NCBI RefSeq assembly: GCF_900177645.1
Contig: NZ_FXAO01000006.1
Coordinates: 62,001 to 126,000 of the forward strand
Length of the DNA: 64,000 bases
Direction of reading: 5' to 3'
From: Arenibacter troitsensis
GTDB taxonomy: Bacteria; Bacteroidota; Bacteroidia; Flavobacteriales; Flavobacteriaceae
Part shown: positions 9,477-17,958 of the stretch, piece after piece
Layout: every line of letters starts with the position of its first letter
Position numbering within the stretch: position 1 is the first letter of the stretch
Translations under genes and position numbers: made by a program
Notes under the pieces: model-generated
The model's input: the letters and a program-made list of their open reading frames with translations, nothing else
Told to the model about the DNA's origin: nothing
Databases searched by the model: none

Positions 9477-9520
9477 AGCGGTCCGGACGGGACTCGAACC
9501 CGCGACCCCCTGCGTGACAG
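9477..9520 (-). other. Attachment site: 3' half of tRNA-Asp (left end of island 1)
   Basis: On the minus strand this segment reads as the anticodon loop (CTGTCAC, anticodon GUC), variable region, T-arm (GGTTCGAGTCC) and 3' acceptor strand (CCGGACC plus G) of tRNA-Asp. The 5' half is absent: to the right the sequence becomes unrelated (TCTATTAGACC), so this is not a functional tRNA. The 44 bp are repeated exactly at 39706-39749. Tyrosine recombinases commonly integrate into tRNA 3' halves, leaving one partial copy and restoring an intact gene at the other end. Confidence 0.92.
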
Positions 9521-9600
9521 TCTATTAGACCTTACATCAAAACATGTTATACACACATAATATCTACCTGAATATCAATACTTTAAATCATTATGGCCTA

Positions 9601-9656
9601 ATTTGTAGTCATTTGTAGCCATTTGACATCAAGGAAAAGTGCGCGTAAAGTGAGCG
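9601..9656. repeat. Tandem short repeats between att site and integrase (candidate arm sites)
   Basis: Two adjacent sets lie between the tRNA fragment and the integrase. Positions 9601-9630 hold three 10-bp units starting ATTTG (ATTTGTAGTC, ATTTGTAGCC, ATTTGACATC). Positions 9638-9656 hold AGTGCGCGTAA followed by AGTGAGCG at an 11-bp pitch. Repeats at one helical turn beside an attachment site are typical arm-type binding sites for integrase or excisionase. The second set recurs at the far end of the island (39625-39646). Confidence 0.6.
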
Positions 9657-9696
9657 TTTTTATTTCTTACCTTTTACTTATAATACCAATAAATCC

Positions 9697-10953
9697 ATGG
9701 CCAAGGTAAGTCTGATACTCGATACAAGGAAGAAATCCAAAAGCAGGAATACCGGGCTGTATCCCATAGTCCTTAAAGTCTTCCACAAAAAGAACCGAAT
9801 GCTCCGACTTGGCCACTACACCTCCCCCGCCGGATGGGATTCAAAAAACCATCTACTGCGCAGATCTTCAGCAGCAAACAATGGGCTGGACTGCCAAAAG
9901 ATTAACGCCGAACTTGGAGATAAGTTCCATTGGGCTAAACAAGTGGTATACGAACTTGGCGATAGTATCGACCAGTTGGATGTCGACCTCCTTCTGGACC
10001 ATATCAAGGTAAGATGGGATACCGAACAGGATTTTGAGATAAAAAAGAAGGTTGACAACAATATTTCCCTATCCCAATGGGGAAGTGTGCTGATAAAAAG
10101 AAAACGGGCAGCGAACATTCCCGGAACGGCACAATGGTACCAAAGCGGCGTGGATGCCATGACCAAATTCAATAATGGAAAGGATATGATGCTGTACGAT
10201 ATTACCCTTACATTTCTCAGGGACTTCGAGGCCCAACAACTGAAGAAGGGAAATTCGAAGAATACAATTGGCATGTATATGAGGGCGATCCGGTCCATTT
10301 ACAATAGTGCCATCAAAGAAGACCAATTTGTTCCGATAAAAAATCCGTTCGATCATTATAGGTCGCCTTCGAAGGCAAGGACCAAAAAGAAGGCCGTGGC
10401 AAAGGTCAAGATCATGGATCTAAAGAATTTGGAATACGAGCAGGAAAGCCCACTTTGGCACGCCAAAAACTATGCCCTGATCATGTTCTACTGCAGGGGA
10501 ATGAACTTTATAGATCTGGTCAAGCTCAAGGTAAAGAATATCGAGGGCGACCGTCTTCTATATGGAAGGAGCAAAACGGGCGACCCCTTCTCGGTCAGGA
10601 TTACCGAAAGTCTGGAAGACATCTTGAAGTTCTACCTTAAGGGAAAACGACCTGAAGATTATTTGCTTCCTACTAACTATGACGGCAGCACCAAGCATTT
10701 TCAAAAGTACAAATCGCAAAGGAGGAGAATGAACGAACGTCTTAAGATCATTGCAAAGGATGCAGGGATAGAGGGTGAATTTACGACCTATTATATACGT
10801 CATTCCTGGGCCACCATTGCCAAATTTATGGGAATATCAACAGAAATAATCAGTGAAGGGTTGGGCCATAATTCCCTAAGGACAACGGAAATCTATTTGA
10901 AAAGCTTCACAAATACAGTGTTGGATGAGGCGAATCAGATAATTGTTTCTTAA
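9697..10953 (+). CDS. Tyrosine recombinase/integrase of island 1
   Basis: A 418-residue site-specific recombinase with Bacteroidota-type layout: an N-terminal arm/SAM-like region (residues 1-220) and a C-terminal catalytic domain. Visible catalytic residues are the Arg in FYCRGMNFIDL, the RH pair in YYIRHSWAT, GH in GLGHNSLRTT, and Y400 as nucleophile in EIYLKS. The usual first His of the HxxR box is Tyr here, as in the second integrase of this window. It lies 177 bp from the tRNA-Asp fragment and reads into the island, as expected for the enzyme that integrates at this tRNA. It is on plus while the cargo is on minus. Confidence 0.93.
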   Translation: MAKVSLILDTRKKSKSRNTGLYPIVLKVFHKKNRMLRLGHYTSPAGWDSKNHLLRRSSAANNGLDCQKINAELGDKFHWAKQVVYELGDSIDQLDVDLLLDHIKVRWDTEQDFEIKKKVDNNISLSQWGSVLIKRKRAANIPGTAQWYQSGVDAMTKFNNGKDMMLYDITLTFLRDFEAQQLKKGNSKNTIGMYMRAIRSIYNSAIKEDQFVPIKNPFDHYRSPSKARTKKKAVAKVKIMDLKNLEYEQESPLWHAKNYALIMFYCRGMNFIDLVKLKVKNIEGDRLLYGRSKTGDPFSVRITESLEDILKFYLKGKRPEDYLLPTNYDGSTKHFQKYKSQRRRMNERLKIIAKDAGIEGEFTTYYIRHSWATIAKFMGISTEIISEGLGHNSLRTTEIYLKSFTNTVLDEANQIIVS

Positions 10954-11079
10954 GCTATTCATCTTAATCTAACCAGTTGAGCGAATGAACTATATCACGA
11001 AGTAATTAGTTATTGAATACACCAAACTTTCAACCCCTTTTTATTATAATTGAACTGGGGCTGAATGATGCTAAACGTT

Positions 11080-12603
11080 CTATTTTCTTAGACTCCCTCT
11101 TTGAGACCAAAACTCACTCAAATTATTCTGAAGATGTTTGTACTCTTGATAAAGAGTCACAAATGATGAAGCATTTTGGTTATTTGGGATATATACTTTT
11201 CCAATTATTACGGTTGAATCGCTAGCTGTTTCAAAATTCATAAAAGCACCCACTCCAATTCCTGCGGCCATGGCAACGCCCCAAGTTCCGGTTTCTAGAC
11301 TTTGGGGTACTTCAACTATCATATTTAATGCATCGGCAAACATCTGACATAATACCGGACTCCTAGATCCTCCCCCGGTAAGTCTAATCTTTTCAAAGTC
11401 AGAGCCGCCACGCTTCAATTTATCTATATGTTCTAAATGACCTAATACAATACCTTTATAAATTGCATTTAACATATCCGCTTTGCTATGCCAACCAGCA
11501 AGCCCATAAAATCCTGCTCTTGCATTTCCACTATCTCCCGACCCGTGCAAATAAGGATGAAAAATTAATGGTCTCTTATCATCCAAAACGGTATTAACCA
11601 ACTCATCACATACAACGTAAACCGATACACCTCTTTTTTGGGCCTCCAGCTGTTCTTTATAACAGAATTCCCTTATAAACCATTCTAAATTAGAAACTGA
11701 TGTTGCGCTTGCCTCAACTGATTTCCACAGGTTCGGAACTGCAAAGGTAGTTGACATTGCCAAATCACTATTAAGAACTGGAGAATCGGTAACAACAGTA
11801 TTAACACTCCAACTGCCCACGATAGCACTTGCCTGTCCCGTTTTTATTACCCCAGACCCTACCATACAGGCGTCTACATCCAACATGCCAGTTACCACAG
11901 GCGTTCCATCTAACAATCCAGTATAGGCTGCCCCTTTTTTTGACACTTTACCCAAAACTTTAGTACAGCTTTGTAATTGTGGTAATTTAGAAATTATATC
12001 ATTTATTCCATAAAGATCAAAAATCTCCGAATTGTATGCTACCTTATTAATATCCAACAAATTAGTTGCGCCCATATCTGTATAATCAGAGCCTATCACA
12101 CCGGTAAGACAATAATTGATAAAATCTTTACAAAGCAATACTGAACCAATCTCTTGATATAATTCCGGTTCAAATTGTTGTATCCACTTTAATAAAGTAT
12201 TGGTTTGGGATGCCCAAAATTTTTGATAGGTATAGAGTCGAACCTTTTTATCCAAGCCATTTTTATTCCATTGCTCACATATAGCCTGTGCTCTCGAATC
12301 CAATGATTGTATCCCTTTTAATGGTTGTCCTTTTTTATCCAAAATATATAACCCATTTCCATGACCTGTTGAACCTACACATGCAATCTGTTTTGGATGT
12401 ATTTCGGACTTTTGAATGACTTGTCTAATTGTCTCTGCGTTTACCTTCCAAAGCTCGTTCAAGTTTCTTTCACTATAACCTGGTACAGGATAAATAGTTC
12501 TTATCTTTTGGGAATACTGTGCAACCAAACATCCAGTAAAGTCAAAAATAACCGCTTTACAAACGGTGTTACCGTTATCTATACCCAAAAGAAACTTTTT
12601 CAT
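11080..12603 (-). CDS. FGGY-family carbohydrate kinase (LyxK/EryA-like)
   Basis: A 507-residue kinase with the two ATPase-fold halves of the FGGY family. GIDNGNTVCKAVIFD opens the protein, GSTGHGNGLYILD follows near residue 80, GMLDVDACMVGSG carries the catalytic Asp region, and LTGGGSRSPVLCQMFAD is the C-terminal ATP-binding motif. The PGYSERNLNELW stretch and overall spacing resemble L-xylulose kinase LyxK and erythritol kinase EryA, which phosphorylate ketoses or polyols. It is the last gene of the minus-strand catabolic block, 36 bp after the Fe-ADH. Together with the GlpD-like dehydrogenase and the aldolase it suggests a phosphorylated sugar or polyol intermediate. The substrate is unknown. 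Confidence 0.85.
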   Translation of the reverse strand: MKKFLLGIDNGNTVCKAVIFDFTGCLVAQYSQKIRTIYPVPGYSERNLNELWKVNAETIRQVIQKSEIHPKQIACVGSTGHGNGLYILDKKGQPLKGIQSLDSRAQAICEQWNKNGLDKKVRLYTYQKFWASQTNTLLKWIQQFEPELYQEIGSVLLCKDFINYCLTGVIGSDYTDMGATNLLDINKVAYNSEIFDLYGINDIISKLPQLQSCTKVLGKVSKKGAAYTGLLDGTPVVTGMLDVDACMVGSGVIKTGQASAIVGSWSVNTVVTDSPVLNSDLAMSTTFAVPNLWKSVEASATSVSNLEWFIREFCYKEQLEAQKRGVSVYVVCDELVNTVLDDKRPLIFHPYLHGSGDSGNARAGFYGLAGWHSKADMLNAIYKGIVLGHLEHIDKLKRGGSDFEKIRLTGGGSRSPVLCQMFADALNMIVEVPQSLETGTWGVAMAAGIGVGAFMNFETASDSTVIIGKVYIPNNQNASSFVTLYQEYKHLQNNLSEFWSQRGSLRK

Positions 12604-12639
12604 ATCTTTAAAATTATTCTTTTACGATGATCACTTAGT

Positions 12640-13818
12640 TTACCAAGCTTCCTGATAGAGTTTTATTATTTCATCTTTGCTAGGAACAATAGGATTATTC
12701 TGCGGACTTCCAGAAGCTAAGGCATCATCGGCCATTTTATGGAGTACTTCATGAAATTTTGCTTTCTCGATCCCCTTGCAATCCCTTAATCGAGGTACTT
12801 TTAAGCGCCGATTCAATGCTTCTAAACCTATGATCAAGTCTAGATTGGCAGCTTCATCAGTATCTGTATTTTTGGCCATCCCCATTGCTCTGGCTATTTG
12901 AGCATATTTATGTGCTGCTCCGGATATTGAAAACTTTGTTACCGTGGGCAATAGAACCGCATTGGAAAGACCATGTGGTAAATGAAATTGTACTCCTAAA
13001 GGGCGGCTCATACCATGAATCAAGCAAACACTACTATTCGTAAACGCCATTCCTCCATGACAGGCAGCCATTGCCATACCTTCTCTCGCAGTTTTATTAT
13101 TTAAATCGTTCCAAGCAATTTCTAAATTTTCAGCTACCAGACGGATGCAAGAAAGAGCAAGGGCATCGGTCATTGCGCAAGATTTTTTTGATACATAAGC
13201 CTCTATCCCATGAGTTAACGTATCAATACCGACATGAGCAGTAAGAGCAGCAGGCATCGTAAGTGTTAGTTCATAATCAATTAATGCTACCTCAGGCAAT
13301 AAATAATCGTCAAAAATCATCATCTTTACATCAGTTTCCGTATCTGATATCACCGTAACCTTAGTAACCTCACTTCCAGTTCCAGCTGTGGTCGGTATTG
13401 CTATTACTGGGATTCCTGGTTTCGGGATTTTTTGGTAACCCATATATTGTGAAAGGGGAGGTTTATTGTTAATAGCAATCGCTATTGCCTTGGCAGCATC
13501 AATAGGGCTGCCACCACCAACAGCTATAAGCATATCTGCTTTAGATTCGATAAGTATACGTAATCCTTCCTCAACATTATGGACTGTAGGATTGGGTTGC
13601 ACCTTGCTAAAGGTTTCCCTTGATATTCCTGCCTCTTTAAATCCAGCAGATAATTTGTCAATCAAACCAATATTCTCTATAAAGGAATCCGTAATAAAAA
13701 GAACCCTTGTTGCCCCTATTCGGTTTACTTCCTCCAAAATGTGACCACTCGCACCCGCCCCTGAAATTATTCTATTAGCAGTACTAAAAGTATTTATCAT
13801 TTTCAATTCCTTTACCAA
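12640..13818 (-). CDS. Iron-containing alcohol dehydrogenase
   Basis: A 392-residue group III alcohol dehydrogenase. The NAD-binding GGGSPIDAAKA motif is near residue 100 and IPTTAGTGSEVT follows. The metal site appears as the Asp and His of LTAHVGIDTLTHGIEAYVS plus the His residues of LIHGMSRPLG and FHLPHGLSN. Members such as FucO reduce lactaldehyde or oxidise short diols. It overlaps the aldehyde dehydrogenase gene by 7 bp, so the two are likely coupled. In context it would reduce, or interconvert, the small aldehyde released by the aldolase. The start used gives MVKELKMINTF; the second Met at residue 7 is equally possible. Confidence 0.9.
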   Translation of the reverse strand: MVKELKMINTFSTANRIISGAGASGHILEEVNRIGATRVLFITDSFIENIGLIDKLSAGFKEAGISRETFSKVQPNPTVHNVEEGLRILIESKADMLIAVGGGSPIDAAKAIAIAINNKPPLSQYMGYQKIPKPGIPVIAIPTTAGTGSEVTKVTVISDTETDVKMMIFDDYLLPEVALIDYELTLTMPAALTAHVGIDTLTHGIEAYVSKKSCAMTDALALSCIRLVAENLEIAWNDLNNKTAREGMAMAACHGGMAFTNSSVCLIHGMSRPLGVQFHLPHGLSNAVLLPTVTKFSISGAAHKYAQIARAMGMAKNTDTDEAANLDLIIGLEALNRRLKVPRLRDCKGIEKAKFHEVLHKMADDALASGSPQNNPIVPSKDEIIKLYQEAW

Positions 13819-15305
13819 CCTGATTTTCTTTGATACATATTATCCCACCTTGAAAGCACTACTTTTTGACGAGTGTAAAACATTATCCCTTCCGTACCTT
13901 GCATATGAAGATCTACGTAAAAGGAATCATTCCAACCAGAAAAAGGAAATAATGACATTGGTGCCGGTACACCGACATTGACTCCTACCATACCACACTT
14001 AATATCCCCGGTAAACTTTCTGGCCGCACCACCATTACTTGTGAAAATAGTAGCTCCGTTTCCATAATTTAAACCGTTGAGCCATTGAATCGCTTCATCT
14101 ATGTTTTTGGGGTTCAGCATTGACAACACGGGTCCAAAAATTTCCTCACTGAAAATTGACATATTCGGTGTAACATGTTCAAATAAGGTGGGGCCGACAA
14201 AAAAACCTTTCTCTGGAATTCCATTTCGACCGTCCCTTACTAATTTGGCACCCGTCCTTTTTGTATTTTCTATAATATTCGTAATCCGTTCCTTACTATT
14301 AAAATCTATCACTGGCCCCATTTGAGTAGCTTCATTGCGTAATGGATCCCCTAAAACAAGTTCATCCATTGCCCTGACAACGCCTTCTTTTAATGATTCG
14401 GCACTTTCACCAACTCCCATAAGTAATGAACCGGCCATGCAGCGTTGACCTGCGCAACCAAATGCCGACCCCATAATTGCCCTTAGGGTAGCATCTTGCT
14501 CCGCATCTGGCATAACCAGTAGAACATTCTTTGCAGCACCCCCAGCTTGCACCCGCTTGCCATGACTTGTTCCCAAGGAATAAACATATTTGGCAATATG
14601 GGAGGATCCAACAAAACTAATTGCCGCAATTTTAGGATGTGTACAAAAGGCATCAACAATTTCCTTTCCGCCATGTACAATATTCAAAACTCCATCAGGT
14701 AAACCTGCCTCCATAAAAATTTCCCCTAGTCTTACAACAGTTAGAGGGACCTTTTCACTAGGCTTTAGTATAAATGTATTGCCACAAGCTATGGCTAAAG
14801 GAAACATCCACATAGGTACCATTGCTGGAAAGTTAAATGGACTTATGCCTACACAAACACCTAATGGTTCCCTCATTGTAACGCCATCTATATTGTTGGC
14901 CACTTGCCCTAAACTTTCACCTTTACTAAGATGCGCTATACCACATGCAAATTCTACTACTTCGAAGCCTCTTCGCATATCGCCCCTAGCCTCATCCAAA
15001 GTCTTGCCATTTTCCAGAGAAATCAATTCACTTAGCTCCTCGAATCTATCTTCCAATAAGGAGCGATATTTAAATAAAATGTCGGCACGCCGAGTTGCAG
15101 GAGTTTCAGACCATGTTTTAAATGCATTTTTGGCACATTCCACAGCTACTTCCACGTCTTCAGAACTACCCATCGGAGTTTTACTAATAACCTCTTCGGT
15201 AGATGGATTATAAACGTTTTGATAGTTATCTGCTTGCGAAACCCTCCATTTGCACCCGAATAAGGAGGGTACAAACTCGGGAATCTTAATTTTTAAAGTA
15301 CTCAT
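13812..15305 (-). CDS. Aldehyde dehydrogenase, methylmalonate-semialdehyde (CoA-acylating) type
   Basis: A 497-residue enzyme of the MmsA/IolA subgroup. Characteristic stretches are GVCVGISPFNFPAMVPMWMF near residue 150, AAISFVGSS near 228, FGCAGQRCMAGS with the likely nucleophile C289, and FYTRQKVVLSRWD near the end. The known family makes acyl-CoA from malonate or methylmalonate semialdehyde; relatives oxidise other C3 aldehydes such as sulfolactaldehyde. It lies 1 bp from the aldolase gene and overlaps the Fe-ADH by 7 bp, so all three are probably one translational unit. Its actual substrate here is probably the aldehyde released by the aldolase. Confidence 0.88.
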   Translation of the reverse strand: MSTLKIKIPEFVPSLFGCKWRVSQADNYQNVYNPSTEEVISKTPMGSSEDVEVAVECAKNAFKTWSETPATRRADILFKYRSLLEDRFEELSELISLENGKTLDEARGDMRRGFEVVEFACGIAHLSKGESLGQVANNIDGVTMREPLGVCVGISPFNFPAMVPMWMFPLAIACGNTFILKPSEKVPLTVVRLGEIFMEAGLPDGVLNIVHGGKEIVDAFCTHPKIAAISFVGSSHIAKYVYSLGTSHGKRVQAGGAAKNVLLVMPDAEQDATLRAIMGSAFGCAGQRCMAGSLLMGVGESAESLKEGVVRAMDELVLGDPLRNEATQMGPVIDFNSKERITNIIENTKRTGAKLVRDGRNGIPEKGFFVGPTLFEHVTPNMSIFSEEIFGPVLSMLNPKNIDEAIQWLNGLNYGNGATIFTSNGGAARKFTGDIKCGMVGVNVGVPAPMSLFPFSGWNDSFYVDLHMQGTEGIMFYTRQKVVLSRWDNMYQRKSGW

Positions 15306-15306
15306 A

Positions 15307-16164
15307 CTATGCTTTTTCTATATTGTTATTATAAATTTCCATTGCTTCCTCTGGTGTTGCATCCTTATGAATCATGGCCATAAAAGCCTTTACAATTTGA
15401 GCTGGATTAGGATGTTGATATATATTTCTTCCATAAACCAATCCCTTGGTTCCTTGTTGAAGAAATCCATAAGTTTTTTTAAAAATCTCTTTTAATTCTT
15501 CCTTTCCCCCACCTCGCACCAGTACAGGACAACGAGCAGCCTCCACTACCTCATGATAATCTTCCACGTGTTCTGTTGGATCCGCTTTTATAATATCCGC
15601 TCCTAACTCTCGTGCTTGTCTCACAAGAGGAACTATTAATTTCTTATTACCATCTACTTGATACCCCCCTCTACTATTATTACTCTTCATAACCAAAGGT
15701 TCAATCATTAATGGCATTCCGTATTTATCACATTCCGATCTGATTCTACTAATATTTTTTATGCTTAGGCGATGTAAATCTGGTTCCCCGGGAAGAAGCA
15801 ATAAATTGCAGACAACACAAGCAGCATCCATTCGGAGAGCTTCAAGTAAAGGTTCATTTTCATTTTGAAGAGCACTATACATAACCTTATGTATTTCAGG
15901 ATTATAAGGGTTCCCTACATCCACCCTCATTACTAAAGCTGGTTTATTCTTGCCCGGGATATTCTGTAAAATATCGCTTTGACCATAATTGGTTTGAATA
16001 GCATCCGGACCAGCCAACACTAGTTGCCCAATAACTTTTTCGACATTTTCGAGCCCATCCAAAAAGCTAAATTCATTAAAAATTCCGTGATCTATAGCAA
16101 CGTCCAAACATTTTCCTGACTTGTTGAACATCCTCTTTAATCTGACCTTAGGAGATATATACAT
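15307..16164 (-). CDS. Class I aldolase, LsrF/FbaB (DeoC/LacD-superfamily) type
   Basis: A 285-residue TIM-barrel aldolase. CLDVAIDHG opens the barrel, GPDAIQTNYG follows, and GADIIKADPTEH places K193 as the probable Schiff-base lysine. PVLVRGGGKEELKEI is the phosphate-binding GGG segment. Relatives are archaeal-type fructose-bisphosphate aldolase FbaB and the autoinducer-2 thiolase LsrF. Because an FGGY kinase, an aldehyde dehydrogenase and an alcohol dehydrogenase are neighbours, it probably cleaves a phosphorylated ketose into a triose phosphate and a small aldehyde. The presence of a kinase and LsrF-like protein also recalls AI-2 processing, but the rest of lsr is missing. Confidence 0.82.
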   Translation of the reverse strand: MYISPKVRLKRMFNKSGKCLDVAIDHGIFNEFSFLDGLENVEKVIGQLVLAGPDAIQTNYGQSDILQNIPGKNKPALVMRVDVGNPYNPEIHKVMYSALQNENEPLLEALRMDAACVVCNLLLLPGEPDLHRLSIKNISRIRSECDKYGMPLMIEPLVMKSNNSRGGYQVDGNKKLIVPLVRQARELGADIIKADPTEHVEDYHEVVEAARCPVLVRGGGKEELKEIFKKTYGFLQQGTKGLVYGRNIYQHPNPAQIVKAFMAMIHKDATPEEAMEIYNNNIEKA

Positions 16165-16172
16165 AATATTTC

Positions 16173-17867
16173 TTATTTTAATTTTAAATTGTGATTACGG
16201 CTTAATATTTCTAAAGTTCTATTTATTTCTTCTTCCAAAGTATTTTCTGACCAATTATTCAATTTTCCCAGAATGGATCCTATTTCTTTTAGTAGTGAAT
16301 AAGTCAGCTCACCTTTTAAAGCAATTGTGGTTCGTCTTAGGATAAGATCATCCAAATGGACTACATATTCATTTTTAACTAAATACATCATTTCCCTAAA
16401 GGTGTACTCCGTGTGAAAATCAAGAGGTTGATCATTATCTTTAACCATAAATGAAGCTACTGCTTCGGCCTCTGTCCCGTAACGTTCCAAAAGTTTCTCT
16501 AGTTTACGAACTGACAGCCCTGTTTGACTTTGTATTTTATCAAGCCAGTTGTTTCTTTCTGTTTTATTTTTAGGAAAATTCTTCCCCCCTCCAATCGAAA
16601 TATCCCAGGTATCTATTTTTCTTGAAAAATTCAAGACTTTCAAGATTTCATCAGCTGTCTTTTCTGAAAAAGCCCTGAATGTTGTCCATTTTCCTCCAAC
16701 CAAATTATAAATAGGAAACTTATTGGTTTTTGAAGCTGGTATAATTTCTATACTATGATTGCGACTTATCCGTGCTGTGACATCTGCATTAGAATTAGGC
16801 AATGGTCTAACTCCACAAAATTGAAATACTATATCAGAATTTGGAATTTCAATTTTAGGAAAGATCTGCTTCACGGCATTTAACATATATGCTACCTCAT
16901 CTTTATGACAGATCGCCTCCTCTGGATTATCAATTTTAATATCTGTTGAACCAACTAACACCTTCCCTTGAAATGGAAAAAGTATACAAATTCGACCATC
17001 CTCATTTTCATAAAATAGCATTTGACCTTGTGTAGCCTTTGTAAGCTCCACATTGTCTATAACCAAATGAGAACCTTTTGTACCCCCTATATAATGGGAT
17101 TTTTTCCCTAATGTCCTATTTGTTATATCAATCCAAGCACCTGTGGCATTAACAACAATTTCTGGTTTTAGAGTTATACATTCCCCCGTAATAGTATCCT
17201 TTACAACTACGGAGTCATAATTACAGTTCTCTAAACCCATATAATTAACAGCCAACGAATTGTTCCCTATTGAATTAGAGTCCTTTATCAGTTCTAGACA
17301 CAAGCGTTCGGGATATGAAATCCATGCGTCAAAATAAGTTGCTGTACCAACAATATTCGGATGTAACTCCGGCCTATTTTTTAGTGCTTTTTTTCTTGAT
17401 GTAAAATTATGTGTTGGTAATATTCGTTGCTTTCGTGTATAAAAATCGTATAGGCTTAAACCCAATTTGACAATTAAAGCTCCACGACCAACATTCCGTG
17501 TAGGCCTACCAAAAAATTTTGGTACAGCACTAATGGTTCCTGAAAGCCAACTAAATATGGGTATCGTAGTCGGCAATGGTTTAACATAATGGGCAGCATT
17601 GAGTATTAATCTATTCCGTTCCGAAAGACTCTCCTTAACAAGTTTTACTTCATTATTCTCTAGATAACGAAGGCCCCCATGAATCATCCGAGAGGATGCA
17701 GCACTTGCACCTGAAGAAAAATCATTCTTATCTATCAATATGGTAGGAACACCCTGAAGTGTAAGTTCCCGATAGAGTCCTGCACCATTAATTCCAGCCC
17801 CGACAATCAATACTGATATTTCTTTTAAATTTCTTAAATTATTTAAAATGTCTTTCCGATCCATCAC
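16173..17867 (-). CDS. FAD-dependent polyol-phosphate dehydrogenase, GlpD-like
   Basis: A 564-residue flavoprotein with the FAD-binding VLIVGAGINGAGLYREL motif at about residue 20 and SSRMIHGGLRYLE, the strongly conserved segment of aerobic glycerol-3-phosphate dehydrogenases. VGGKWTTFRAF occurs near residue 395, with a helical C-terminal domain after it. Family members oxidise glycerol-3-P (GlpD) or erythritol-4-P (EryB) and pass electrons to quinones at the membrane. It is 8 bp upstream of the aldolase gene. Beside an EryA/LyxK-like kinase, an EryB-like role on a longer polyol phosphate is as plausible as glycerol-3-P oxidation. Confidence 0.88.
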   Translation of the reverse strand: MMDRKDILNNLRNLKEISVLIVGAGINGAGLYRELTLQGVPTILIDKNDFSSGASAASSRMIHGGLRYLENNEVKLVKESLSERNRLILNAAHYVKPLPTTIPIFSWLSGTISAVPKFFGRPTRNVGRGALIVKLGLSLYDFYTRKQRILPTHNFTSRKKALKNRPELHPNIVGTATYFDAWISYPERLCLELIKDSNSIGNNSLAVNYMGLENCNYDSVVVKDTITGECITLKPEIVVNATGAWIDITNRTLGKKSHYIGGTKGSHLVIDNVELTKATQGQMLFYENEDGRICILFPFQGKVLVGSTDIKIDNPEEAICHKDEVAYMLNAVKQIFPKIEIPNSDIVFQFCGVRPLPNSNADVTARISRNHSIEIIPASKTNKFPIYNLVGGKWTTFRAFSEKTADEILKVLNFSRKIDTWDISIGGGKNFPKNKTERNNWLDKIQSQTGLSVRKLEKLLERYGTEAEAVASFMVKDNDQPLDFHTEYTFREMMYLVKNEYVVHLDDLILRRTTIALKGELTYSLLKEIGSILGKLNNWSENTLEEEINRTLEILSRNHNLKLK

Positions 17868-17958
17868 TCTTCAATGGTTAATTTTGGTTCGTTTAATTGT
17901 TTTGTTTTTAAAGCTTGGTAAGCAATTATATCTATGTTCAATTCCCAGAACCTAATTT

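Noticed and set aside
9479-9520. A functional tRNA-Asp gene
   Set aside because: Only the anticodon loop, T-arm and 3' acceptor strand are present; the D-arm and 5' acceptor strand are missing, so it cannot fold as a tRNA.
15307-16164. An AI-2 (lsr) quorum-sensing system, from the LsrF-like aldolase and an FGGY kinase
   Set aside because: No lsrB/ACD transporter, lsrG or lsrR is present, and the kinase is closer by eye to LyxK/EryA than to LsrK.
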